Of a DNA stretch of 42,494 bases, positions 8,796 through 18,600 are shown piece after piece. The notes under the pieces are model-generated. The model saw nothing but the letters and a program-made list of their open reading frames with translations. It ran no database searches and had not been told where the DNA came from. Source of the DNA: UMGS75 sp051872775. GTDB lineage: Bacteria > Bacillota_I > Bacilli_A > ML615J-28 > CAG-313. Position 1 is the stretch's first letter; every line of letters starts with the position of its first letter. The translations under genes were made by a program, and so were the position numbers. The DNA lies in the NCBI GenBank assembly GCA_051872775.1, contig JBJEEE010000039.1:1-42494 (forward strand), read 5' to 3'.

Positions 8796-9125
8796 TTACC
8801 ACTCCCAGCCTAATACTTTAGCGCCTTTTTTACTATTATTTGAATATGCTTTAACTTGTGCAATAGGGATAATAAATAGACCCCATACTAATAAAATGAA
8901 ACGCCAAAGATTACTTCCATTGCTATTTCCACGTGATTTTAAATAAGATAAATTATTATAGCAGAAAATGGCTTTACCAACTGTAAAAAAGCTAACTAAT
9001 GGGATTAAACTAATTAATAACCATTTGTAATAATTTTTTCTTGTTGTTTTTACGAATGATTCGATTTGTTCTTCTGGTGCGCCTTCACACCACTCTTCAA
9101 ATTCTGCTGTTCTTCTTTTTGCCAT
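8796..9125 (-). CDS. Small unknown membrane protein
   Basis: A 109-residue protein with a charged N-terminal head (MAKRRTAEFEEWCEGAPEE), then two or three hydrophobic segments (about 34-55 and 73-92) and a basic C-terminal tail ending KKGAKVLGWEW. The ATG is preceded by GGAGG at seven bases, and a promoter lies just upstream. I recognise no family. A DUF-type inner membrane protein is the most that can be said. Confidence 0.7.
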   Translation of the reverse strand: MAKRRTAEFEEWCEGAPEEQIESFVKTTRKNYYKWLLISLIPLVSFFTVGKAIFCYNNLSYLKSRGNSNGSNLWRFILLVWGLFIIPIAQVKAYSNNSKKGAKVLGWEW

Positions 9126-9154
9126 ATATATACCTCCAAATAAATTATAATATG

Positions 9155-9184
9155 ATTATAGCACATACGTTAATTAATTGCTAA
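9155..9184 (-). promoter_or_regulatory. Candidate promoter for the small membrane protein gene
   Basis: On the minus strand TTAGCA (9184-9179), an 18-base spacer and a perfect TATAAT (9160-9155) lie about 30 bases before the ATG at 9125. I see no terminator between truA and this point, so read-through from truA is also possible. Confidence 0.55.
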
Positions 9185-9200
9185 ATATATGCGTATTATT

Positions 9201-9938
9201 TTATTTGTTGGATAAATAATATATGTTGTATAAATATAAACCGTTGGCTGGAGCACACCATGGAGCGGTCTTACGATCGCAGCTTTCTATGATTTTCTTT
9301 ACATCATCAGTAGATATTTTATTTTCATTAACTTTAAGAATTATGGCGATCATTATTCTAACCATATTATGTAAAAAGCCATTACCTTTAATGATAAATT
9401 CATAAATACCATCAGTTTGGTTTACCTCAAATGAAGTAATTGTTCTTATGGTATTTTCTTTTTCATGCCCTTTTGATAAAGCTTTAAAATCTTTCGTTCC
9501 AATAAACAATTTAATTACTTCTTTAATTTTTGATATATCTAGTAAAAATGGATAGAAATATAAATAGTTTGATTTTAAGGGATCAAATTCATTTGTAGAT
9601 ATGTAGTATCTATATTCTTTTATGTGTGGAGAAAGACGCGAATGAAATGCCTCGTCTACTACTTCTATACTCTTTATATATATGTGTGGAGCAATTATTT
9701 TATTTAGTACATTTCTTAACTTTATTAAAGGTATACTGCTCTTTGCATCAAAATGTACAACTTGATTTAATGCATGTACTCCTGCATCAGTACGTCCCGC
9801 ACTTTTTATAGTAATATCTTTTTTGAAAACTATTTTCAAGGCGTTTTCAATCGTCTCTTGAACAGATACTTTATTATTTTGTCTTTGAAATCCATGGAAA
9901 CATGAACCATCATAGCTTATTGTTAGTTTATATCTCAT
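9201..9938 (-). CDS. truA: tRNA pseudouridine(38-40) synthase
   Basis: TruA isomerises uridines 38-40 in the anticodon arm of many tRNAs. The 245-residue protein has the family start YKLTISYDGSCFHGFQRQ and the catalytic Asp in SAGRTDAGVHALNQVVHF. FHSRLSPHIKEYRYYIS and GNGFLHNMVRIMI are also conserved. The chosen ATG at 9938 overlaps the ecfT stop as ATGA and has GGAG six bases upstream. A TTG at 9950 would add four residues over the binding site. It follows ecfA1-ecfA2-ecfT, as in many Firmicutes. Confidence 0.96.
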   Translation of the reverse strand: MRYKLTISYDGSCFHGFQRQNNKVSVQETIENALKIVFKKDITIKSAGRTDAGVHALNQVVHFDAKSSIPLIKLRNVLNKIIAPHIYIKSIEVVDEAFHSRLSPHIKEYRYYISTNEFDPLKSNYLYFYPFLLDISKIKEVIKLFIGTKDFKALSKGHEKENTIRTITSFEVNQTDGIYEFIIKGNGFLHNMVRIMIAIILKVNENKISTDDVKKIIESCDRKTAPWCAPANGLYLYNIYYLSNK

Positions 9939-10906
9939 CTTAATCTCCAAAATATCACAAATCCTAACATGGCAAGAAGTAGAATAAATGATACTAAATC
10001 CTTTATTTTAAATGATAATTTTAAAAGACGTGTTCTTTTTTCTCCTGGGATATATCCTCTTGCTTCCATTGCATTGGCAAGTTCAATCGCGCGCTTAAAT
10101 GAAATAACAAACATAGGCACAAGCAAAGAGATTATTTGTCCAATTTGTTCGTGTAGTTTTCCCTCTTTAAAGTCAACACCTCTTGATGCTTGCGCTTTTA
10201 GTATTTTATTTGTTTCATTAAATAAAGTTGGAATAAAACGTAAAGCAATGGAAACCATCATTGCTAAAATCGACGGTTTAAGTTTTATTAGTTCAAGCGG
10301 TTTTAAATACCATTCTATGGCACTTGCTAAATCCATTGGTTTTGTTGTTAATGTAAGCGTAGTTGCAATAATAATGATTGCTAAAACCCTTAATATAATA
10401 AAGGCAGCTGATTTAAGACCATCATCATATATATATAAGGTTGGAGTAGCAAAAGGATTTACACCCATTGGTAATGTAAACAAGTATAAGCTTAGTATTG
10501 CAAGTCCAATTAAAAAGAATATTTTATAAGGTATATACTTTCTCAATATGATAAATGCTATTAATAATACTGAAACAACAATAATATTAACAAATGTGAA
10601 TGATAGATTTAGTTCTAGTATGACACTACCTGATTTTCTTGCAAATAATTGAAATGCGAAAGAAAACACAAGTAAAAAAGCAATTTGTTTTAAACTATTT
10701 AAGTATTTAAGTATAGGTACATTAGAAAGAATAATAATCACAAGAATAAACGCAAATAAAGAACCTAATAAAATAAAATCACCAAATGGAATAATAAATG
10801 TAATTATCATTAATAAAACTAAAGCAAGCATTTTTAATCTTGGGTCTAATTTATGGATTAAACTATTTGCATTATAATACTGACCAAATACCATTTTATC
10901 ATTCAT
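9935..10906 (-). CDS. ecfT: ECF transporter transmembrane subunit EcfT
   Basis: EcfT is the scaffold of group II energy-coupling-factor importers and joins the EcfA1/EcfA2 ATPases to interchangeable vitamin- or metal-binding S components. The 323-residue protein begins FGQYYNANSLIHKLDPRLK, a hallmark of the family. TM segments follow. The C-terminal coupling region has the Ala-Arg-Gly motifs KAQASRGVDF and ANAMEARGY, which contact the ATPases. The ATG at 10906 is preferred (GGTGAT upstream), though an in-frame ATG at 10918 is possible. The gene overlaps ecfA2 and truA by a few bases. No S component gene is nearby, so substrate is open. Confidence 0.95.
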   Translation of the reverse strand: MNDKMVFGQYYNANSLIHKLDPRLKMLALVLLMIITFIIPFGDFILLGSLFAFILVIIILSNVPILKYLNSLKQIAFLLVFSFAFQLFARKSGSVILELNLSFTFVNIIVVSVLLIAFIILRKYIPYKIFFLIGLAILSLYLFTLPMGVNPFATPTLYIYDDGLKSAAFIILRVLAIIIIATTLTLTTKPMDLASAIEWYLKPLELIKLKPSILAMMVSIALRFIPTLFNETNKILKAQASRGVDFKEGKLHEQIGQIISLLVPMFVISFKRAIELANAMEARGYIPGEKRTRLLKLSFKIKDLVSFILLLAMLGFVIFWRLR

Positions 10907-11771
10907 GATTATCACCATTTGAATTTAAAATTGCTTGTTTTAGTTCTTCTTTAGTTAGTGGAAGATGTATATAGTTTATTAGATTTTCTTCTTTTAGACG
11001 AATGGCTAGTTTGGCACTTTCTGGTAAATCAAGATTATATGATGCTAATTGTTGATAGTTTTCAAATAAAGCTCTTTTATCACCATCATAAACTAAATTG
11101 CCATCTTGCATTACAAGAATTCTACTTGCGTATTCCGCAACAATGTTCATATCATGAGAAATCATAATAATGGTCTTATGTGTTGTTTCTTGTATCTTTT
11201 TTAATAATCTCATTAGTTCGTCTTTGCCTTTTGGATCAAGTCCAACAGTTGGTTCATCGAGTATAAGAATATTAGGATTGCTTGCTAAAATACCCGCAAT
11301 AGCAACTTTTCTCATTTGCCCACCACTTAATGAAAACGGAGATCGTTCTAACATTTTATCACTGATTCCAAGTAATTCACATACCTTAAGTGATGCTGTT
11401 TTAGCTTCTTCTGTACTTTTACCGAAATTTTTAGGGCCAAACATTATATCTTTTAACACTGTATCTTCAAAGAGTTGATATTCTGGAAACTGGAAGACAA
11501 GACCAACGTGTGATCTAATTAATTTAAATTTTATTTTTTTATTTTTTCTATTACTAGAAGAAACAATTTGATTATTAATATATATATACCCACTTGATGG
11601 AACATTAAGAGCATTCATTAATTGCACAAGCGTGGACTTGCCACTTCCTGTGTGACCTAATATAGCAATGAATTCAAAATCATTATTAATTGAAAGATTT
11701 AATTTATTTATCGTATTTTTTTGTTGTTTTTTACTATATTTAAAGGTTACATCTTGAAAGTTAATTCCCAT
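10899..11771 (-). CDS. ecfA2: ECF transporter ATPase EcfA2
   Basis: This is an ABC ATPase of 290 residues: Walker A GHTGSGKST, Q-loop VFQFPEYQLFE, signature LSGGQMRKVAIAG, Walker B ILILDEPT and switch His MISHD. The Q-loop sequence and the C-terminal extension (about 215-290) fit EcfA2. Its start lies 24 bases inside the end of ecfA1, so the two ATPases should be made in equal amounts for the heterodimer. Confidence 0.95.
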   Translation of the reverse strand: MGINFQDVTFKYSKKQQKNTINKLNLSINNDFEFIAILGHTGSGKSTLVQLMNALNVPSSGYIYINNQIVSSSNRKNKKIKFKLIRSHVGLVFQFPEYQLFEDTVLKDIMFGPKNFGKSTEEAKTASLKVCELLGISDKMLERSPFSLSGGQMRKVAIAGILASNPNILILDEPTVGLDPKGKDELMRLLKKIQETTHKTIIMISHDMNIVAEYASRILVMQDGNLVYDGDKRALFENYQQLASYNLDLPESAKLAIRLKEENLINYIHLPLTKEELKQAILNSNGDNHE

Positions 11772-12598
11772 AGTTTTTCTAATACCTTTTCTTTATTATT
11801 AAAATTAATATCTTTCAATTCGTCAATTAAGGCTAAAGAATCAATAAGTTTTAAACCACTTTGTTCGAGTATGTCCTTTTGTCTTAATACTTCTTGTGGT
11901 GTTCCATCAAGTACTATTTGACCTTCATTTAATACCATTACTCTATCCGCAAACACAGCTTCTTCTAAATTATGTGTAATTGTAATTATTGTCTTATCAT
12001 ATTCTGTTTTAAGTTTTTTTATTATGTCAATTATTTCTTTTGTTCCTTTAGGATCAAGCATAGATGTAGATTCATCAAAAATTATCACTTCTGTATCCAT
12101 CGCAAGAACTCCTGCTATAGCTACTCTTTGTTTTTGCCCTCCTGATAAATCTTCAGGATTTGATTTTAGATAATCACTCATTCCAACTAAAGAAGCGTAT
12201 TTATTTATTTTTTCAATCATTACGTTTCGACTTACGTTATGATTCTCAAGTCCAAAAGCAATATCATCTTCAACCGTCATGCCAACAAATTGATTATCTG
12301 GATTTTGAAATATGATTCCCATCTTTGCATGCAAACGATCTAGTTCAATAGTAGCCAAGTTCTCATCTAGCACATCTATATCATTAAGATATATATATCC
12401 TTTATTTGGTTCTAATAATCCCATTATTAACTTGGCAATTGTACTTTTGCCACTTCCATTATGTCCAAGTATCGCAACCATTTCTCCTTGATTAATTGTG
12501 AAGGAAACATTATTAACTACTTGGCTTATTTCTTCATTGTTTTCTGCTTTATCAATATCATCATAGTTAAAATAAACATTCTTAAATTCTATTTTCAT
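11747..12598 (-). CDS. ecfA1: ECF transporter ATPase EcfA1
   Basis: This is an ABC ATPase of 283 residues: Walker A GHNGSGKST, Q-loop IFQNPDNQFVGMTVEDDIAF, signature LSGGQKQRVAIAG, Walker B VIIFDEST and switch His TITHN. The Ser in place of the usual Pro after the catalytic Glu (FDEST) is common in EcfA1. The N-terminal region has a short insertion (DDIDKAENNEEISQ) before the P-loop. Its ATG overlaps the stop of the upstream NusG-II gene. Confidence 0.95.
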   Translation of the reverse strand: MKIEFKNVYFNYDDIDKAENNEEISQVVNNVSFTINQGEMVAILGHNGSGKSTIAKLIMGLLEPNKGYIYLNDIDVLDENLATIELDRLHAKMGIIFQNPDNQFVGMTVEDDIAFGLENHNVSRNVMIEKINKYASLVGMSDYLKSNPEDLSGGQKQRVAIAGVLAMDTEVIIFDESTSMLDPKGTKEIIDIIKKLKTEYDKTIITITHNLEEAVFADRVMVLNEGQIVLDGTPQEVLRQKDILEQSGLKLIDSLALIDELKDINFNNKEKVLEKLWELTFKM

Positions 12599-13035
12599 TC
12601 AATTTCCTCCAACGTAATCTTTAAACCATGGGGTCTACATTCAATGGTTGTTGTATTAGGATTAAATATACTAAGTGATTTATTATTTATATCTATTATA
12701 GTATGAACACATCTTTGTTCTTTGCAATCAGCTTCGATTACACGTATAATACCATCTTTAATTATTATAACATTATAGTCATGTAAATTATCTCCATCAA
12801 GCGCATATAGTTTGATTTCATAATCTAGTTCATTTGTCATTTCTTCCTTATAAACAATTTTAGGATCTTCATATAACTCATCAAGATTAGTATGATATTG
12901 ATATATTACTACATTTAATCTCTTACTTTTTAGATTTTTATTATAGTTTGAAACAACAATTGATAAAACTATACTTATTATTAATAATAAAGATATGATT
13001 ACTATAGAAGTAATCATTATTTTTTTCTTGCTCAT
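12595..13035 (-). CDS. Membrane-anchored NusG domain II protein
   Basis: A 146-residue protein with an N-terminal hydrophobic anchor (about residues 5-28) and an extracytoplasmic NusG-II (pfam07009-type) domain. It shows the family pattern: NVIIIKDGIIRVIEADCKEQ, then CVH, and the terminal ECRPHGLKITL. Two cysteines (ADC and RCVH) sit close together. In other Firmicutes such proteins often accompany small membrane transport or redox genes. Here it opens the ecfA1-ecfA2-ecfT-truA unit with ATGA overlap to ecfA1. The function is unknown. A link to ECF transport is inferred from context only. Confidence 0.85.
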   Translation of the reverse strand: MSKKKIMITSIVIISLLLIISIVLSIVVSNYNKNLKSKRLNVVIYQYHTNLDELYEDPKIVYKEEMTNELDYEIKLYALDGDNLHDYNVIIIKDGIIRVIEADCKEQRCVHTIIDINNKSLSIFNPNTTTIECRPHGLKITLEEIE

Positions 13036-13057
13036 AATATATATCCTCTATTTAATT

Positions 13058-13086
13058 ATTATATCAAAAAAACGCATTTTTTGCAA
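13058..13086 (-). promoter_or_regulatory. Promoter for the NusG-II/ecf/truA operon
   Basis: On the minus strand TTGCAA (13086-13081), a 17-base spacer and a perfect TATAAT (13063-13058) lie 22 bases before the ATG. It follows the M50 protease terminator. Confidence 0.75.
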
Positions 13087-13099
13087 ATCATATATAAAT

Positions 13100-13127
13100 A
13101 GAATAAAAGACCATCAATTATGGTCTT
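13100..13127 (-). terminator. Terminator after the M50 protease gene
   Basis: An 8-bp perfect stem AAGACCAT / ATGGTCTT (13107-13127) with a 5-base loop is followed on the minus strand by a T-rich run. It lies 18 bases past the protease stop codon. Confidence 0.8.
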
Positions 13128-13144
13128 CTTATATTTAAATTGAA

Positions 13145-13813
13145 TTATATAATCATATAGACAACTTTTAGCACTAAATCATAAAAGAAGTAAAAAATTT
13201 TATCAATAACAAAACCAATGGGTGATTCTAAACCAAAGCTATCTAGGATAAACAAAAATATCATAAATCCAATCATAAAATACATTCCATATGCTTGATA
13301 ACGCATATATTCGTTATATGCTTTATCAGGAAGTATTCCACCAATCACTTTAGATCCATCAAGTGGTGGGATAGGTATAAGGTTAAAAACGCCAAGACCT
13401 ATATTAATTATAGCTAAATATATGAAGAAAGTATTTAAGATTGATAAGAATACGTTTGAACCTAGTTTTATCTCAGCAATATATATAACACCTATAAAAG
13501 TAAAAGAAAGTATAGCAAGAATAAAGTTTACTAGTGGACCAGCAAGTCCAACAAGTGTGATTCCTAATTTTTTATTTTTATAGTATGATGAATCTATGCT
13601 AACTGGTTTAGCCCAGCCAAATCCAAAAAAGATTAAACATATAATGCCTACCATATCTAGATGTTTTAAAGGATTTAAAGTAAGTCTTCCTTCACTTTTA
13701 GGCGTTGGATCCCCAAGTTTATATGAAACAAATGCATGCCCTAATTCATGTAACACAACCGCGATTAAGGCAGCTGGAATAATATATAAGTAACGTACTA
13801 GATTATCAAACAC
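13145..13813 (-). CDS. Site-2-type M50 membrane zinc metalloprotease
   Basis: A 222-residue polytopic protease with zinc motif HELGHAFVSYKLGD (HExxH, about residue 23) inside the first hydrophobic region. The second motif NLIPIPPLDGSKV (NxxPxxxxDG) supplies the third ligand. There are five or six TM segments and no PDZ or CBS domain, so this is the short rhomboid-sized M50B type. The start is GTG, preceded by GGAGGAGATATT. It is a single-gene unit with its own promoter and terminator. The substrate is unknown. Confidence 0.92.
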   Translation of the reverse strand: MFDNLVRYLYIIPAALIAVVLHELGHAFVSYKLGDPTPKSEGRLTLNPLKHLDMVGIICLIFFGFGWAKPVSIDSSYYKNKKLGITLVGLAGPLVNFILAILSFTFIGVIYIAEIKLGSNVFLSILNTFFIYLAIINIGLGVFNLIPIPPLDGSKVIGGILPDKAYNEYMRYQAYGMYFMIGFMIFLFILDSFGLESPIGFVIDKIFYFFYDLVLKVVYMII

Positions 13814-13833
13814 AATATCTCCTCCTTTTTATT

Positions 13834-13862
13834 ATTTTACCATATTTTAATACTTATTACAA
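13834..13862 (-). promoter_or_regulatory. Promoter for the M50 protease gene
   Basis: On the minus strand TTGTAA (13862-13857), a 17-base spacer and TAAAAT (13839-13834) lie about 20 bases before the GTG start. Confidence 0.6.
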
Positions 13863-13900
13863 TTAAAATGTATGTCTATAAAATGAATTAGATTAAATTA

Positions 13901-13942
13901 TAAAATATCATTAATAAAATATCATTAATAAAATATCATTAA
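13901..13942. repeat. Three tandem copies of a 14-bp AT-rich repeat
   Basis: The unit TAAAATATCATTAA occurs three times back to back without mismatch, then continues as a partial copy. It lies in the gap between the lipoprotein terminator and the M50 promoter. The paralogous flank near 21790 has no such repeat, so it expanded after that duplication. Confidence 0.9.
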
Positions 13943-13980
13943 TAAAATATTTTGTTATTAATAATTAGTTATAAACTATG

Positions 13981-14017
13981 AATATATAAAAAGGTGTAAG
14001 GATATTTCTTACACCTT
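13981..14017 (-). terminator. Terminator after the five-repeat lipoprotein gene
   Basis: A 10-bp perfect stem AAGGTGTAAG / CTTACACCTT (13991-14017) with a 7-base loop is followed on the minus strand by TTTATATATT. The same stem occurs after the paralog at 21920. Confidence 0.85.
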
Positions 14018-14059
14018 AATAAATATATTTATTATGTTAAAAATTAAACCCTACAATAG

Positions 14060-15553
14060 TTATGAAGTGCGTTGTGTTATCCCAAATAGTTTACCATCTT
14101 CTTCAATAAATTTTTGTTCTGCTTCATACAAGTATTGTGAATATTCTTGTAACCATAATCTTAATTCTTCTAAAGTATAATCAAATGTAAATTTATGATT
14201 TTCATCAACATATTTGTTTAAATATCTATAAATTGTATCTATAGAATAGTATTCACCGTCCGTATTAAAGAACAATTCTTTTTCTTCTTCACTATATAGA
14301 CTAAAATCAATTTTCCCATCTACGATTGGAAGTACTCCTATACTTTCAACGTTTTCAAGGAATCTTGATATGCCACCAACTGTAACATGATTATACTCAT
14401 AGAATTTATAGTCAAAGTATGGAATATATGCGCAATAATCACTATAAAATTCAGATGCGTATTTTTGATTCTTAAATTGTGAGAATCCACTGTCATCTTC
14501 ATATCCGAATTCATCAACCAAAAAATCAACATAATATTGACTATATTCTATTGATATATCGCAACTAGTTAATGGAGCAATATATTCATCGCATCTTGTA
14601 TAGTAGTCAAGCAATTGAATAGGTACTATCATAAACGCTTCTTTATTTTCATTAAGAGAAGAATACCGATTCAAACTATTTGCATCAACCACGTATTCAT
14701 TATAAGTTTCTAGTACTTCAACATGAAGAAGAGCGTACTTTTTACTTGCTTCGACCAAAGCTTCAGGAGAATAAAATTCTTCAGTAAAATAGATTGAATA
14801 ACTATTAACTATTACATAATCTGTAGTTACATCTAATACTCGATATCTAAACCAATTATCAATTGTTGCGTTATATATATATTTGTTAGCGGCCTTTATT
14901 TCTGTTATGTGATCACAATTAATGCAATGACCACGATAATATGAAGGAGTATTAACATTCCCCTCGATAATTTCACTGCAACTAAGGTCTATTGTGTGCT
15001 TGCTCTTTTCACCGGTTTTAGTACAACCATCAAAACTACATTTTTGCCAGTGATATTCTTCATCACACCCATAAGAACTTAAATCGTGTTCACTCTTTTC
15101 ACTTATTTCATTACATCCTTCAATACTACACTTCAACCAATGATATTCATCATCACTTTCAGTAATACTAAAATCGTGTTGAATCTTATCACTAATTTCA
15201 TCGCATCCCTCAAAACTACACTTTTTCCAGTGATATTCATCATCACTTTCAGTATCACTAAAGTCATGTTCCGTTTTATCGCTAATTTTTGTGCATCCTT
15301 CAAAGCTACACCTCAACCAGTGATATTCATTATCGTATCCAACAGCGCTTAAATCATGTTTGCTTTTTTCACTTATTTCATTACATCCTTCATAACTACA
15401 CTTCAACCAGTGATATTCATCATCACTTTCAGTAATACAAAAGTTATGCTCATGTTCATGTAACTCAGGATCTTGATCGTTGTTTGGTTTTACACAACTT
15501 GTAAACGAAAGAAATAGTGTAATAAATAAAACAACTAAAATTTTATTTTTCAT
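14060..15553 (-). CDS. Repeat lipoprotein, five 30-residue Cys/His repeats (paralog family of four)
   Basis: A predicted 497-residue surface lipoprotein. Signal peptide MKNKILVVLFITLFLSFTSC has Cys20 as probable lipidation site, with an unusual Phe at -3. Residues 36-185 are five exact 30-residue units with the pattern H-x11-YHWxxCxxxGC-x7-H. A CxxC-containing linker follows (CINCDH). The unique C-terminal domain of about 290 residues carries NWFRYRVLDVTTDYVIVN and LLDYYTRCDEYIAPL. The Cys/His spacing suggests metal binding or disulfides, which is not proven. The ATG at 15553 is chosen because all four paralogs align there. Its C-terminus (GITQRTS) differs from the GCGK-like ends of two sisters. 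No known function. Confidence 0.85.
   Translation of the reverse strand: MKNKILVVLFITLFLSFTSCVKPNNDQDPELHEHEHNFCITESDDEYHWLKCSYEGCNEISEKSKHDLSAVGYDNEYHWLRCSFEGCTKISDKTEHDFSDTESDDEYHWKKCSFEGCDEISDKIQHDFSITESDDEYHWLKCSIEGCNEISEKSEHDLSSYGCDEEYHWQKCSFDGCTKTGEKSKHTIDLSCSEIIEGNVNTPSYYRGHCINCDHITEIKAANKYIYNATIDNWFRYRVLDVTTDYVIVNSYSIYFTEEFYSPEALVEASKKYALLHVEVLETYNEYVVDANSLNRYSSLNENKEAFMIVPIQLLDYYTRCDEYIAPLTSCDISIEYSQYYVDFLVDEFGYEDDSGFSQFKNQKYASEFYSDYCAYIPYFDYKFYEYNHVTVGGISRFLENVESIGVLPIVDGKIDFSLYSEEEKELFFNTDGEYYSIDTIYRYLNKYVDENHKFTFDYTLEELRLWLQEYSQYLYEAEQKFIEEDGKLFGITQRTS
14999..15448 (-). repeat. Five 90-bp in-frame tandem repeats
   Basis: Codons 36-185 of the lipoprotein gene are five uninterrupted 90-bp units. 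The outer units match the outer units of the sister genes and the inner ones look like internal duplications. Confidence 0.92.
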
Positions 15554-15587
15554 TATTCTCATTTCCCTTCTTTTTATTTACAATTAT

Positions 15588-15616
15588 ATTTTAGCACATC
15601 TGTAACTTTATGTCAA
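15588..15616 (-). promoter_or_regulatory. Promoter with overlapping inverted repeat, lipoprotein 14060
   Basis: On the minus strand a consensus TTGACA (15616-15611), a 17-base spacer and TAAAAT (15593-15588). TTACA (15578-15582) and TGTAA (15601-15605), separated by 18 bases, flank the -10 box. The same arrangement is found at two sister promoters. Confidence 0.85.
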
Positions 15617-15688
15617 TATTATTTTTATATATATGTTATATTATATGATAATATTTAATAATTTATTATGTTATTGCCCAAAATTGAA

Positions 15689-18600
15689 TTAATCATATGT
15701 CATTTCAAAGCTTCTATATACTTGTATTTGTATTTCTGCAACAAAATTTGGATTATTCTTATATACTCCAGTTATTGTTACAGTTCCTGCTGAAATAGCT
15801 GTAATAGTTCCATATATACTTACTGTTGCAACTTCTGGATTAGAAGAAGTCCAAATAAAATCTTGATAACTATCTGTTGGATTATTTGATACAAAAGAAA
15901 TGTATCTCGTATATCCTTCATGCATTATTCGTGCTCCTGGTTGACCACCTAAAACTGTAACCTCTGTACCTGCAGGATTGTCTCCACTTCTTCTATCAAC
16001 CGTTATATTTACAGTTCTTGTATTGCTTGTGTCAGGTAAAACTGTAATTACGATATAACCAACATAATAATAATTATTTTTATATGTACAAGAAATATAA
16101 ACATCTGTTTGCTCTTGTACTTGTTTTGTAACCACAGTTCCATATGGAGAAACAATTGCTGCATCTGGGTTAGACGATGTCCAACTATAGTCAAGACGTG
16201 ACGAACTATATAAACTTGTTTGCTCTATATATATACATCTTGAAAATCCAGCAGTTATTGTTGTTCCATAATATGCGCCATTATTGTATCTTACCTCACT
16301 ACCAACAGTAACATTACTATTAGGATCAGTAAATAATGATACGTTTTGGTTAATATTACGTGTGAAAGTAATTTTATAATCAATATCAGGTTGTACATTA
16401 GCAAGTATTATGCACTGATTTCTACTATCTTGCAAAGTTACATTATTTTCTACTTGATTATCTACATTATTAATTGAAGATTGAAAGTTTCTGTTTATTC
16501 TACCATTGTAGTACGATGAAATATAATATGTAAATGTAACATCTTCTTCTCCAAGATATTCAAACTTAATTTTATACGATCCACTATCATATACATTTAT
16601 TTTCAGTATTTTTTCTTCCTCATTTGTGGTTGTAGATTCGTATATAAAGTTTTGAAAATTTCTTAGGTCAATTTCTTCGTGTGTTTGCGATATTGTTAGC
16701 AATGCTCTTTGAATTAAGCTCGACTCTTTATTCATTACTACCTCAATATAATATGGTTTATTGGCTAATAATCCAACCGCAAAATCAGTACTAAAAGTAA
16801 TATCAAATGACACATCTTCATCACAATTACCATATTTTGTTACTTGTTCAAAATTCCAATCAAGCAAGTTAACTGTAAATCTTTTGCTAAGATTTCCATC
16901 AACAGCTAAATTGAAATGATACGTTGTACTTTTTGTAGGGATAAACTCAACATAAAATTTATTATCTGTTTCAAATGATTCATAGTTATGGCATTGAACT
17001 AAATTTATTGGTGTATCTTCTTCTGCTTTTGCAACATGCATTATAGTTGTATTAACTTTAATTTCTTTAGATATATCACCATAATTTGTAATAATTAATC
17101 CATTCACATTTGTTGAGTCAAAACGATATGGTATAGTTACTAAATCTTTTGTATAGTTTATATCAGTAACGGACCACCCTGTAGAAGCATTTTTATCAAT
17201 ATACGATATACTCAAATTCTCTTTATTAGCTACTTCAATAGTTGAGTAAGCGTTGTAATCGTTGCACCAAGAATGAATTAAAAATATGTATTTAGTGCTT
17301 AATGATGATAATGAAATGTCAAAAGAAATTTTATTTTTATTTAAATTAGCATCGTATACTTCAGCAAAAAGATTGGCTTTTATTACATAAAAATTATCAA
17401 ATTCTTTATTAAGAATATTTAATCTATTTACATCTATAATATCTTTCGAAAATTCATTATAAATTTCGTTAAAGTTCTTTTCATAAATTTGCTTGTTTAG
17501 TTCGCTTTTTAATGCACTCAAAGTATCCAAACTATTCATGCATAGCAAATTGTTAATTGTTCCTATAAGAAAAGATATACTATATCTTTCATATAAGTAT
17601 CCCATTAGAAACATATATGAGTAAAAAATTGAAACGTTTTCTGGCTCATTATTAAACTGATTATTACTGCAATTAGTCAAATAATCGGAATAGTGGCTCT
17701 TAATTGGAATCAAATTATGCGGACCATTTTGAAAGATTTCGCTATTAACTATATATTCATATCCAGCGAAACATGAAAACGCTTCGTTTAACCAATAAAA
17801 TTCTTGCGTTATATCAAAATTTGAATTATAGTTTAAATTATTATTTATGCAAATATATCTATACAATGAACAATGACACATCTCATGTGCAAGAATCGCA
17901 TATAATTCCATCATAAAGAGCGAATTAGATGAAAATGAAGAAGATGTTAAGATTTTGTTACAATGTAAAGTTATCCTAGTGTATCCATGTTGATAATTTA
18001 ATACATCTGTTTCACCCCATAAATCCGAATCTTCTTCTGTTTCAATTTCAATATACAATTTGTTGTCACTATCACTTATTGGAAAAGGTAAGTTAAGCTC
18101 ATCCTCAGATGTTAAAAATTCATCAATTAATATTGCTTGTGCTTGTACGCAATTTATTAAGTCTTGGCTATAGTCAGACTCCATATTATCACAAGTAACA
18201 ATTACACGCGAATTTGCGCTATATGATGGTATAGAATATTCTTGTAATTCCGAAGCGTTTTCAAATGCAAACTCTGCTTCATTCTGATTTTCTAAACTTG
18301 TTTGAAATGAACAATTAAATGTTTTGCTCCCGACATAAACTAAAGCATACTGTGTTAAATCATTTTGGTCTTCTTGTGACTGTACAAGTTCTAATTCATA
18401 ATCAGCGTATATCTCCACTCCGTTTTCAGAAAACAATCTTGCATTTAAACCGGTAGATGATGATGAAATGCTAGCACTGTCCACTGATTCAATATTGAAT
18501 ATAACTTTATCTCTAAAGTTACTTATTAAAACTGAAGATTGATCAATACCATAACCTGCCGGTAGTGAACTTATCACCGGTCTAATTAGTATCATTTCAC

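Noticed and set aside
9200..9201. Terminator directly after truA
   Set aside because: Only a mismatched GCATATA/TATGTGC pairing without a T-run is seen there.
15086..15352. Plus-strand open frames opposite the lipoprotein repeats (also 22943-23230 and 24416-24640)
   Set aside because: They exist only because the repeated minus-strand codons lack stops in that frame; no ribosome binding sites.
14999..15448. Regular repeats that might suggest a CRISPR array
   Set aside because: Units are 90 bp, in frame, without unique spacers, and translate to the lipoprotein repeat.
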